The position numbers were made by a program, and so were the translations under genes. This document shows, in pieces, positions 1-8,200 of a DNA stretch of 9,371 bases (positions within the stretch are counted from its first letter, which is position 1; every line of letters starts with the position of its first letter). The stretch lies in contig JAPUIM010000109.1 of NCBI GenBank assembly GCA_027297025.1, positions 1-9,371 on the forward strand, written 5' to 3'. Below the pieces are notes generated by a model that saw nothing but the letters and a program-made list of their open reading frames with translations, was not told the origin of the DNA and searched no databases. This stretch comes from Bacteroidota bacterium (GTDB taxonomy: Bacteria > Bacteroidota > Bacteroidia > Cytophagales > Cyclobacteriaceae).

Positions 1-2602
1 CGTTCAGTGCTTCATAATGGACTATCTGTATTTTGCCCCTACTTCCTTCAAATAAGTTTAGACCATTGATGAGGGTATTGTCATAGACAAATTCTGCCTT
101 GATACCACCATAGGTTATCTTTGATTGAGTAATGGGATTAATAATGCCACCGGGCGGAGGTACGGGAGTGGACCTAATCACTAAAGGATCTAGTTCATGG
201 AATCGGGTAAAGGTCATAAATGGGCTTAATCCAAATCGAGAAGTTACAGTGAGAGGCAACGCCGCGCCTACCTCAAATTTGTTTAACGAATATTTTTGTA
301 AGGCCTCAATTTGCTCAACAAACACCACATTTCTATCGAACCGAACATGGTAGTCTATCATATATTTCAAAAACTGGTATTCGGCAAATACATTTCCACT
401 TTTAAGATCTGAGGTAGCCAATATTCCACCGAAAAACTTGTGGTTTTCCAGTATGTCATTCATTTCCGTTTCTAATTGGATACCAAATCCCAATAATGGG
501 TCTATGACCCAAGAGGTGACGATATTATTTGCTGTGAATCGTGTTTTATAAGGCAATGGCCCAATAATTTCTTTGGTTTTTTGGTTCCTTCGATAATTCT
601 CTAAAAATGTTGGGATTAGGTTATCTTCTTCAGCGTCTTCCAATTCGCTGTCAAATGTGTAATTATCGGTGTCAATAATTCCAGTCTCTTCTTCTGTCGA
701 CTCGGTCACAATATTATCAAGGCTGATCAAGGAAGTGGTATCCGTTACCGCAACAGCAAAAGCAATGGAATCGGCAATCTTGGACTCCTTAAGTCTACGT
801 TTGACCAGCCGGTTGGAAATAAACTTTGCCTGAAGGGTGCTCTGCCTGGATGTTTGGGGAGTGAAAATATTGTTGTCGAAATTAAAATCCTTTTGCACAA
901 ATACATAATCCTTCCCCTTCTTCAGCATGGTAAATGCTGCCATGCCCGCTTCATAGTTGATATCGTATTCTTTGACTCCAGTTCTGAAATTGGTTACCTG
1001 GTGGAATACCTTGCCAGTCAAATTATATTTGTAAATATTGAATATACCTTTTTGATCACTTAGATAATAAATATTAGATCCAACTGGTATTGGCATTATA
1101 TCCTGACTGACAGTTTTAGTTATTCCCACCAATACATTTTCAGTGGTATCCAAATCATACATGAAGAGATTGAAATTTTTACCAATATCCTTCAGTTCAC
1201 TTTTTTTGATGTTAAGTGTATCGCTTGGTCGATTGGAACTGAACACGATAGCGTCTGAATTGGGGACAAATCGAGGGTGCAAGTCATCAAAAGGATCACT
1301 TGTGACCCTTTTAATGGCATTGCGTCGCATGCTTAATAGAAAAATATCATTCTGGCCATTCAGGTCTGCACTTAAAACTACCAATCTCCCATTTTCAGAA
1401 AACGAAAAATCCTTGACATGATTGAATCGGCCCAGGTCTTTGCGCTGTTTGCTCTTGGAGGGCAAGTCATACATCCACATGAAAACCTTGCCTATTTTAT
1501 TACTTATTATAGCCAAAGAGCTATTATCTCGCCAAGCCAGCAAGGGTAGATCATATTCAATTTTTTGATTGATCACCTTGTATCCGCTGGTAAGTATAGT
1601 GTTTTCTTTTCCGGTTTGCAGATCCCTTAACTTAATTTTGTATTTTCCTTTTTGATTCTCGGTATAGGCTAAATACCTGCCGTCAGGGCTGATTTTTACA
1701 CTTTTGAAAACCAATTTCTTATTATTCCTCTTTTGAAGTTTGAGGCTATCATGGGGAGTCTTGTAGTCTTCACGAATTTTTTCCGCCATATTATTATAAT
1801 ATGACTGCCAATTGAAAAGAAATTGTTTAAAAGGAAGGCCCAGTGTATTGGCAATACTATTTTCTTCATTGCGAATGATCCGGGTGAGATTTAGAATATT
1901 TGAGATATTGCTACGCCCATAAACTTCAGCGATATAATTCCAGATGGAATGTCCTACCAGGGTAGCATCTTTTCCTTCAAATTTTGTAAGCTTTTTTATT
2001 TTGCGCTTATTCATTAGATCCCTCATATAGTCATCCATTTCGGTACTCCAGCCATAGGCTATGTAGTGTGCAGCCCCATGTAGAAACCATAAGGGCAGGT
2101 TTAGCAAATAGGAACTCTGAAACATATCTGACAAACTTCCACCAAACATCATGTCATTGATCAGAATCATAGTGACCTTGAAAATTAATTCACTCTTGAA
2201 TGCTGAATAGGTGCCAGGATATGCTAATTCGACCTGGGATTTAACAAAATTGGTTTGACCTCCGACAGTGAAATTATTCTGATTTACCCCAACATTGCTC
2301 TGCTGCAAATCAGTGACGGAGTTGTATAAGAAAATTTTTGTTTTATTATAAGGAGCATAACCCAGAATTTCTGTGATTCCTTCAAATTCTTCCTCCAGGT
2401 ATTTTACTGCCAGGCTGGCGTTGTTAACACCCCCCTCATAAAAATAGATATCGAAATTCTCTGTGCTATAGAACTTCCAATTGAAGTCTTTATATTGAAG
2501 ACGGTTTTTCCCAAATTGCTCTTTCGTTACTTGTGCATATGAAGCCAAAAAAGTAAGATGAAAGAAAACAAAAAGAAAAATATATTTTCTAAACCCTAAC
2601 AT
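1..2602 (-). CDS. Exported PD40/TolB-like propeller protein with degenerate peptidase-MA-like N-domain and C-terminal surface-antigen-like barrel (3' end outside window)
   Basis: The frame is open for 867 codons from ATG at 2602 and runs off the left edge. Residues 1-22 form a Sec signal peptide (basic start, Phe/Leu-rich core, cleavage near SYA|Q). Residues about 30-290 resemble the peptidase-MA-like domain that precedes PD40 repeats in Bacteroidota proteins often named TolB-like. Landmarks are NDMMFGGS near 149-156 and LPLWFLHGAAHYIAYGW near 169-185. No HExxH zinc motif is visible. Residues about 300-570 carry PD40/WD40-like repeats, such as ISPDGRYLAYT and DLHPRF...IVFSSNR. An acidic linker lies near 638-668. 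From about 681 the alternating pattern, with FVYDNT and LNLFEGSRGK at the end, matches the bacterial surface antigen (D15/BamA-like) barrel, which is incomplete here. The oxidoreductase gene ends 16 nt upstream, so the two are probably co-transcribed. Likely location is the outer membrane with the propeller in the periplasm. Role unknown; architecture is well supported, function is not. Confidence 0.85.
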   Translation of the reverse strand, partial: MLGFRKYIFLFVFFHLTFLASYAQVTKEQFGKNRLQYKDFNWKFYSTENFDIYFYEGGVNNASLAVKYLEEEFEGITEILGYAPYNKTKIFLYNSVTDLQQSNVGVNQNNFTVGGQTNFVKSQVELAYPGTYSAFKSELIFKVTMILINDMMFGGSLSDMFQSSYLLNLPLWFLHGAAHYIAYGWSTEMDDYMRDLMNKRKIKKLTKFEGKDATLVGHSIWNYIAEVYGRSNISNILNLTRIIRNEENSIANTLGLPFKQFLFNWQSYYNNMAEKIREDYKTPHDSLKLQKRNNKKLVFKSVKISPDGRYLAYTENQKGKYKIKLRDLQTGKENTILTSGYKVINQKIEYDLPLLAWRDNSSLAIISNKIGKVFMWMYDLPSKSKQRKDLGRFNHVKDFSFSENGRLVVLSADLNGQNDIFLLSMRRNAIKRVTSDPFDDLHPRFVPNSDAIVFSSNRPSDTLNIKKSELKDIGKNFNLFMYDLDTTENVLVGITKTVSQDIMPIPVGSNIYYLSDQKGIFNIYKYNLTGKVFHQVTNFRTGVKEYDINYEAGMAAFTMLKKGKDYVFVQKDFNFDNNIFTPQTSRQSTLQAKFISNRLVKRRLKESKIADSIAFAVAVTDTTSLISLDNIVTESTEEETGIIDTDNYTFDSELEDAEEDNLIPTFLENYRRNQKTKEIIGPLPYKTRFTANNIVTSWVIDPLLGFGIQLETEMNDILENHKFFGGILATSDLKSGNVFAEYQFLKYMIDYHVRFDRNVVFVEQIEALQKYSLNKFEVGAALPLTVTSRFGLSPFMTFTRFHELDPLVIRSTPVPPPGGIINPITQSKITYGGIKAEFVYDNTLINGLNLFEGSRGKIQIVHYEALN

Positions 2603-2618
2603 CAAAATCAGCGCCTTT

Positions 2619-3680
2619 TCATTTCAGGTAATATAACGAAAAATATCTAGCAATATTTACTTCAGAATCTAACTCTCTACCATTTTCAAGGTACTCCACA
2701 AATTGATTAGCATAGTAGGGCGCCAGGGATATTCCTTTGGTTCCTAAGCCATTAAATATGCCTATTGGTTCAAATTTCGGATGTAAACCTATAAAGGGAC
2801 GTCTATCTTTGGTAGTTGGTCTTATACCCACCTGTTGACCTACCACTTCATAGGGTACACTAGTCAGCTCCTCAAATTTCTGGCCAAGATCTGTTTTGGC
2901 TTCATCGGTAGTTTTTAATAACTGATTTTCCCAGTCATATGTTGCACCTACTCTATAAAAGTTCGATCCAAGAGGTAATACGAAAATACCCCTAATAATG
3001 ATATTGTCTATAGCTACATCTGATTTAAGGTCGATCAACTCGCCCTTAACTAAACGAAAGGGCAACCAATTAAAATATTGGTTACTCTTGATATGGGTGC
3101 CATCACAGAAAATTATTTTTTTCGTTACCAAATCCCTGTATTTCACTTGGTGTTGATGGATTTCCAAATCATTGTCATCAAAATACTCCTCTCGCAATCG
3201 GCTTTCGTTGGTTAAATACTGGCAAAAACTACCTAAAAATTTAGGTAGGTCGATATATCCGGATTGGTCAATAACCACACCACCAAACGGATCATTTACC
3301 GGGTAGGTTTCGTCACTTCCGATTTTGGTCTCAACCACAAATGGTCTATACATTGGATCATTGGCTTTGGCCATCCAATCATTCTGTTCAGCTATAGAGG
3401 TAAATGGTCTATAGATATTTACCGGATGCATGAACTTAGCGCTCAGGATATTTTCCAATTCTCCATATTCTTTTTTTAAAAAGGGGAATAAATGATGGGC
3501 ATTCCAGGTTCTGACCAGGCGCCTTCCGGTGATAGGATTGTATATGCCGGCAGCCACTGAGGAGGAAACGTTTGATTTGGGGTCATCAATAACCAGTATT
3601 TTTTTCTGGTATTTAATTAGATGATAAGCCAGAAGGCTGCCGGAAATCCCTTGTCCAATTATTAAATAATCCAAATTCAT
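2619..3680 (-). CDS. FAD-dependent oxidoreductase of the DAO family (MnmC C-domain-like or amino-acid oxidase-like)
   Basis: This 353-residue protein has an N-terminal Rossmann FAD-binding motif, GQGISG at residues 9-14, followed by an acidic ribose-binding end of strand 2 (D32/D33). The SSSVAAGIYNPITGRR segment near 40-55 fits the pyrophosphate/substrate-loop region of D-amino-acid-oxidase-fold (DAO) enzymes. Near the C-terminus GIRPTTKDRRPFIG (about 285-298) and GLGTKGISLAP (from 311) form the typical second FAD-contact region. These two motifs resemble those of the FAD domain of MnmC (tRNA 5-methylaminomethyl-2-thiouridine synthesis), but ThiO and glycine/D-amino-acid oxidases share similar ones, so the substrate is undecided. 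There is no signal peptide; a cytoplasmic soluble enzyme is expected. It is the first gene of a leftward pair, 16 nt before the exported propeller protein, and divergent from the hydrolase. The fold is secure; the reaction is inference. Confidence 0.88.
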   Translation of the reverse strand: MNLDYLIIGQGISGSLLAYHLIKYQKKILVIDDPKSNVSSSVAAGIYNPITGRRLVRTWNAHHLFPFLKKEYGELENILSAKFMHPVNIYRPFTSIAEQNDWMAKANDPMYRPFVVETKIGSDETYPVNDPFGGVVIDQSGYIDLPKFLGSFCQYLTNESRLREEYFDDNDLEIHQHQVKYRDLVTKKIIFCDGTHIKSNQYFNWLPFRLVKGELIDLKSDVAIDNIIIRGIFVLPLGSNFYRVGATYDWENQLLKTTDEAKTDLGQKFEELTSVPYEVVGQQVGIRPTTKDRRPFIGLHPKFEPIGIFNGLGTKGISLAPYYANQFVEYLENGRELDSEVNIARYFSLYYLK

Positions 3681-3697
3681 CTCCCGATAAAATGCGT

Positions 3698-3705
3698 TAT
3701 CTTTG
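3698..3705 (+). promoter_or_regulatory. Putative Bacteroidota -7 element (TATCTTTG) for the MBL hydrolase-pssA pair
   Basis: TATCTTTG matches TAnnTTTG exactly and ends 33 nt before the chosen ATG at 3739. A transcript from it would start within about 10 nt downstream, leaving a leader of roughly 25 nt. This supports ATG 3739 over the in-frame ATG at 3703, which lies inside the element. No clear TTG -33 box is present. It sits back to back with the minus-strand element at 3725-3732. Confidence 0.42.
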
Positions 3706-3724
3706 ACCCTGATGGCGGGAAGGG

Positions 3725-3732
3725 CAAATATA
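3725..3732 (-). promoter_or_regulatory. Putative Bacteroidota -7 element (TATATTTG) for the leftward oxidoreductase/propeller pair
   Basis: Read on the minus strand the bases are TATATTTG, an exact match to the TAnnTTTG -7 consensus known for Bacteroidota housekeeping promoters. It lies 44 nt upstream of the ATG at 3680, giving a plausible short leader. No TTG -33 element is seen at the usual 17-23 nt spacing. It is the only such match for this strand in the 58-nt divergent gap. Confidence 0.4.
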
Positions 3733-3738
3733 CAATCA

Positions 3739-4380
3739 ATGATTCAGATTAAATGTTTCGTTTTTGGCCCGTTTATGGAAAACACCTATCTGTTATACGA
3801 TAATACCAAAGAATGTATAATAGTGGATCCAGGTTGTTATACCGAAACTGAAAAAAGTGAAATAAAAGACTTCGTGACGGAAAATGAACTGATGGTCAAA
3901 TTATTGGTAAATACCCATTGTCATATTGACCATGTCTTAGGTAATAGTTTTATAAAAGATCAGTACAAAGTTGATTTGGTCCTTCATCCAAAGGAGGAGG
4001 AATTATTAAAAGCAGTAAAAGCATATGCGCCTGGTTATGGTTTTCCCCTTTATCAGGAAGCCACCATAGACCATTATTTGGAGGAGGGCGATCATGTGAC
4101 TTTTGGCAATTCAACATTTGAAGTGATATTGGTTCCGGGTCATTCACCTGGTCACATTGCGCTTTTTCACCAAGATCAGAAAATTTGTATTGGTGGTGAT
4201 GTTTTATTTCAAGGAAGCATAGGACGAACCGATCTTCCAGGGGGAGATTATCAGCAACTAATAGATAGCATTAAGCAAAAATTATTTCCACTGGGTGATG
4301 GGGTCAATGTGTATAGTGGTCATGGACCGGTTACCGATATTGGGACGGAAAAAATAAGCAATCCTTTTGTGGGAATATAA
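3739..4380 (+). CDS. Metallo-beta-lactamase-fold hydrolase, glyoxalase-II-like (COG0491 type)
   Basis: From ATG 3739 this is a 213-residue soluble protein with all the metal-ligand motifs of the family. They are HxHxDH (H60, H62, D64, H65 in THCHIDH), the PGHSPGH motif with H135, the bridging aspartate D154 in GGDVLF, and H195 in SGHGP. The start was moved 12 codons downstream of the longest frame (ATG 3703). Family members begin just before the ENTYL strand, and the extension would overlap the probable -7 element. The protein lacks the C-terminal helical domain that binds glutathione in true glyoxalase II. It is therefore better called a short thioester/MBL hydrolase of unknown substrate than GloB. 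It is cytoplasmic, binds two metal ions by family analogy, and is followed 11 nt later by pssA, so co-transcription is likely. Fold and catalytic site are firm; substrate is unknown. Confidence 0.92.
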   Translation: MIQIKCFVFGPFMENTYLLYDNTKECIIVDPGCYTETEKSEIKDFVTENELMVKLLVNTHCHIDHVLGNSFIKDQYKVDLVLHPKEEELLKAVKAYAPGYGFPLYQEATIDHYLEEGDHVTFGNSTFEVILVPGHSPGHIALFHQDQKICIGGDVLFQGSIGRTDLPGGDYQQLIDSIKQKLFPLGDGVNVYSGHGPVTDIGTEKISNPFVGI

Positions 4381-4391
4381 CCTAATATAAT

Positions 4392-5081
4392 TTGTCTTTT
4401 AAGGTACATATACCCAATATACTTACATCGGGAAACTTGTTATGTGGATTTCTGGGAGTCATTCAGATGGTGCAAGGGGATTTAACCATCGCTTGTTATT
4501 TTATCTGGATGGCCGCATTTTTTGATTTCATCGATGGATTTTCAGCCAGGTTCTTTAAGGTGGATACTGTTATAGGCAAAGATCTGGACTCTCTGGCAGA
4601 TATGGTGACTTTTGGACTGTTGCCCGCCCTTATTCTATTTACTTTACTGGAACAACTATCTTCTTCATCTTTTATACCCTATTTGGCTTTTTTGATCACC
4701 GTATTCTCTGCGGTAAGGCTAGCTCGATTTAATGTGAGTGAACAGAATGCTGGTTTTATCGGATTGCCCACCCCCGCCAATGGCATTCTTATAAGCTCTT
4801 TTCCCTTTATCATTGACGGGGATTTTGGACTTGTTACCCAATTCCTTTCCAATCCCATTATCCTAGCAATATTGACCATAATATTATCCATATTATTGAT
4901 AGCTAATGTGCCAATGTTTTCCTTAAAATTTAAAGACTACTCCTGGGCCAATAACAAAGTGAAGTACATTTTCATTTTGTGTTCTATTTTATTATTTACA
5001 TTTTTTCAATTAATGGCGATACCATTTATCGTCTTGTTTTACATAATTTTATCCATCTCCAATAGATTTGTGCTAAAATAG
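4392..5081 (+). CDS. pssA: CDP-diacylglycerol--serine O-phosphatidyltransferase (phosphatidylserine synthase)
   Basis: This 229-residue inner-membrane enzyme transfers the phosphatidyl group from CDP-diacylglycerol to L-serine, the first committed step toward phosphatidylethanolamine. The CDP-alcohol phosphotransferase signature D-x2-DG-x2-AR-x8-G-x3-D-x3-D is complete: D45, D48, G49, A52, R53, G62, D66, D70. About six or more hydrophobic segments follow the expected order (roughly 10-27, 31-48, 73-88, 94-110, 150-172, 190-225). The N-terminus (HIPNILTSGNLLCGFLG) is typical of the Bacteroidota type. The start codon is TTG at 4392: an in-frame TAA at 4383-4385 closes the frame upstream, and the next ATG (residue 26) would delete the first membrane helix. 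No Shine-Dalgarno sequence is visible. It lies 11 nt after the MBL hydrolase, probably in one transcript, and porU begins 119 nt downstream. A related CDP-alcohol transferase specificity is possible but less likely. Confidence 0.92.
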   Translation: MSFKVHIPNILTSGNLLCGFLGVIQMVQGDLTIACYFIWMAAFFDFIDGFSARFFKVDTVIGKDLDSLADMVTFGLLPALILFTLLEQLSSSSFIPYLAFLITVFSAVRLARFNVSEQNAGFIGLPTPANGILISSFPFIIDGDFGLVTQFLSNPIILAILTIILSILLIANVPMFSLKFKDYSWANNKVKYIFILCSILLFTFFQLMAIPFIVLFYIILSISNRFVLK

Positions 5082-5097
5082 GCTTTAGAGGTCGCCT

Positions 5098-5105
5098 TAC
5101 ATTTG
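5098..5105 (+). promoter_or_regulatory. Putative Bacteroidota -7 element (TACATTTG) upstream of porU
   Basis: TACATTTG matches TAnnTTTG and lies in the 119-nt gap between pssA and porU. The nearest upstream TTG (5068-5070, inside pssA) is 27 nt away, longer than the usual 17-23, so the -33 box is doubtful. Use of this site would give porU a leader of about 90 nt. No convincing terminator hairpin follows pssA in this gap, so read-through from pssA cannot be excluded. Confidence 0.33.
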
Positions 5106-5200
5106 ACCAGCTTAACGGACTCATTATTTTATCGGAACATTTAAATATATAAAAGGGTTATACGTTCATAAAGGGGCCTCTTAGCAGGTTCTCGATCCAA

Positions 5201-8200
5201 ATGAAAACTCTTTGTTTATCATCACTTTCTTACTGGATACTGGCATTGATTCAGCTGTTCAACTCAGTTCCTGCATTCTCCCAAATGGGGGAAAATTCCG
5301 TGCTAGCCCAGGGAGATTGGTACAAGATAGCAGTTACTGACTACGGAGTTTATGAAATAGATATTGATTTTCTCAATGAAATGGGATTGGATACGGAGAC
5401 CATTGATCCCAGAAAAATTCAAATTTTTGGAAATGGAGGTACCATGTTACCCCAGGAAAATAAACAACCAAGGCACCGGGATCTGGTTGAAAATGCCATA
5501 ATGGTAGAAGGTGAGGCTGATGGAGTTTTTAATCAACAAGATCACATATTGTTTTATGGGCAGGGAACTAGCACCTTTTTTTATGATGCCCCAAAGAAAA
5601 GTTTTTTTTATGAAGACAATGTTTATTCTGATACCACCTTTTATTTCCTCACAGTTGGCCAGGAAAATGGATTAAGAATTGACATCCAGGAAAATCTTGG
5701 AGACCAATCACCGGTGCTGACCGCTTACGATTATTATGAAGCACATGAATTGGACCAGGAAACTATACTTAAACCAGGCTCTGGAAGGGAATGGTATGGT
5801 GAAAGGTTTGATATTACCCTCATCCATGAAGTAGATTTTACCATTCCGGGAATTGTTGATAATTCAAAGATCCAGTTGATTGCAGTGGTCTTGGGGCAAT
5901 CCCTGGGACCGGCGCAGTTTAATATTGAAATGAACAATGTATTTCTGGGAAGTCTTCAGCCAGCGTCTATTCCTGATGCTATTTATGGAGTTAAAGGGGC
6001 TGAAACCATAGATACCTTAATAATTGATTCAAATGAGATAGCAAACCCTGATAACTTAACTGTACGCCTAACTTTTGAGCGCAACACCTCCAAAAGATCG
6101 TTGGGACACCTTAATTATCTGTTTTTAACGGTAAAAAGAACCTTGGAAATGGATGATCAGCAGATTATTTTTCGATCACTAGAAAGTCTTTTAAATCCTA
6201 CTTCTATTTTTCAGATTGCCAATGTCAATAACAACTCACAGGTATGGGACATTACAGATCCTTTACGACCAAAACTTCAGGAACTTAATTTTGAGGGGAA
6301 TAGCGCCAAATTTGGAACAGAGACATTTGGCTTGAAGGAGTTTATTGGGTTTGACCAATTCAATTTGTTAAAACCTCGATTTTCATCAAAAGTGGGAAAC
6401 CAAAATTTGCATGGCGGTGGATCGGCTCAACTAGTGGTGGTTACCCACCCTTCACTTTTTTCTGAGGCCCAAAGACTGGCTTCGTTCAGGAACCAAAACG
6501 ATGGAATTTCAGTAAAAGTAGTTACGGTACAGCAAATTTATAATGAATTTTCTTCAGGTGCACAAGATGTTACAGCTATCAGGGATTATATGAAATTCTT
6601 ATATGATAAAGGTTCCGGAGCATCCCGGCTGAAGTACTTATTATTGTTTGGGAAAGGATCTTTTGATTACAAAGACCTCTCACCGGTTAATCTCAACTTG
6701 GTACCGATTTATGAATCCCGCAACTCTTTACACCCCATATTCAGTTACTCCTCAGATGATTATTTTGGATTTCTGGACAATGATGAAGGTCTATGGGAAG
6801 AAACCTCTAATGGCGATCATTTACTGGATATCGGCATCGGAAGAATACCAGCGGCAAATTTGTCAGAGGCTAAGGCTTATGTAGACAAACTTATCATTTA
6901 TTCCACGGATTTGGATGCTTACGGTGACTGGCGCAATGAAATATATTTTGTGGCAGATGATGGAGACTTTAACACCCATCAAAGGGATGCTGATAAATTG
7001 GCAGTAGTGGTAGATACTGTCTTTCCTCAATTTAATGTGAACAAGATCTATATGGATGCTTTCCCTCAAATCCCCAATCCAAGTGGGGAAACAGCTCCTA
7101 GAGTAAATGAAGCTTTAAATAAAGCGGTAGAAAATGGTGCTTTGGTGATCAACTTTACCGGACATGGCGGTGAATCTGGGTGGGCACATGAGAATATTTT
7201 AGATATCAGCACCATAAACAATTATAGTAACCTAAAAAATCTCCCACTATTTGTTACTGCCACTTGTGAATTTGGCCGGCATGACGACCCTAATCGTCGG
7301 TCGGGGGGTGAATTATTGGTGCTGAACCCCAAAGGGGGGGCCATCGCCTTAGTGACAACGGCCAGACCTGTATTCTCCAGTACAAATTTTCTATTAAACG
7401 TAGCTTTTTACAATACGGTATTTCAACAGCCGGATGGTCTATACCAAACTCTGGGAGAAATAATGCAGAGTACTAAAAACAATAGCCTCAATGGCAGTAT
7501 AAATCGCAATTTTAGCTTATTAGGGGATCCATCCTTGAGATTGGCCTATCCCCAGAAGGAGATAATCATCACTGAACTCAATGGGATACCGGTTTCCTTA
7601 GAAAACGATACTTTAAAAGCGTTGGAAAAGGTGAAACTTAAAGGAGAAATTAGGAATCCGGATGGGAGCCTGGACACTAATTTCAACGGCATCTTGATAG
7701 CTAAGGTATTTGATAAGCCCACTTCCACTGAAACATTAGGTGATGAAGGCCCAACCATGATATTTGATGAAAGAAAAACTACCTTGTTCCGAGGTCAGGT
7801 AAGTGTGATTAATGCTAGTTTTGAAATGGAATTCGTAGTGCCAAAAAACATTTCTTATTTGATAGATCATGGCAAAATAAGTATGTATGCAAAAAACGGC
7901 CCTATTGATGCCAACGGATCGAATATTGAATTGTTGATTGGTGGCAGCAATAATGATATTGATTTGGATCGGACCCCTCCGGATATCGAAATTTTTCTAA
8001 ATAATATTGACTTTCGACCTGGAGATCGCACCGGACCTGATCCCTTGTTATTAATAAATCTAAGCGATGAAAGTGGAATAAATATTTCGAACCAAGGATT
8101 AGGACAAGAAATAACGGCAACCTTGGATGATAGCCTGGTATTCCAGTTGAATGATTTTTATATCGCTGATCTAGATCAATTTCAAAGCGGATGGGTGGAG

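Noticed and set aside
132..353. 73-residue plus-strand open frame beginning in a Gly/Pro-rich stretch
   Set aside because: The minus strand here encodes continuous barrel sequence including a PVPPPGG loop, which explains the glycine-rich antisense translation.
1143..1421. 92-residue plus-strand open frame
   Set aside because: It lies opposite clear PD40 repeats of the leftward exported protein; its composition is that of an antisense shadow.
3703..3738. Longer N-terminus for the MBL hydrolase starting at ATG 3703
   Set aside because: The extra 12 residues have no family counterpart, and this start codon overlaps the TATCTTTG -7 element; ATG 3739 fits the usual family start.
5082..5200. Possible terminator or riboswitch between pssA and porU
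   Set aside because: Only a 4-bp GGTC/GACC pairing with a 12-nt loop and an imperfect AAGGGGCCTCTT palindrome are visible; neither is followed by a T-run or resembles a known riboswitch.
7284..7299. Short inverted repeat GACGA...TCGTC in porU
   Set aside because: A five-base stem inside a coding region encoding conserved residues is expected by chance.
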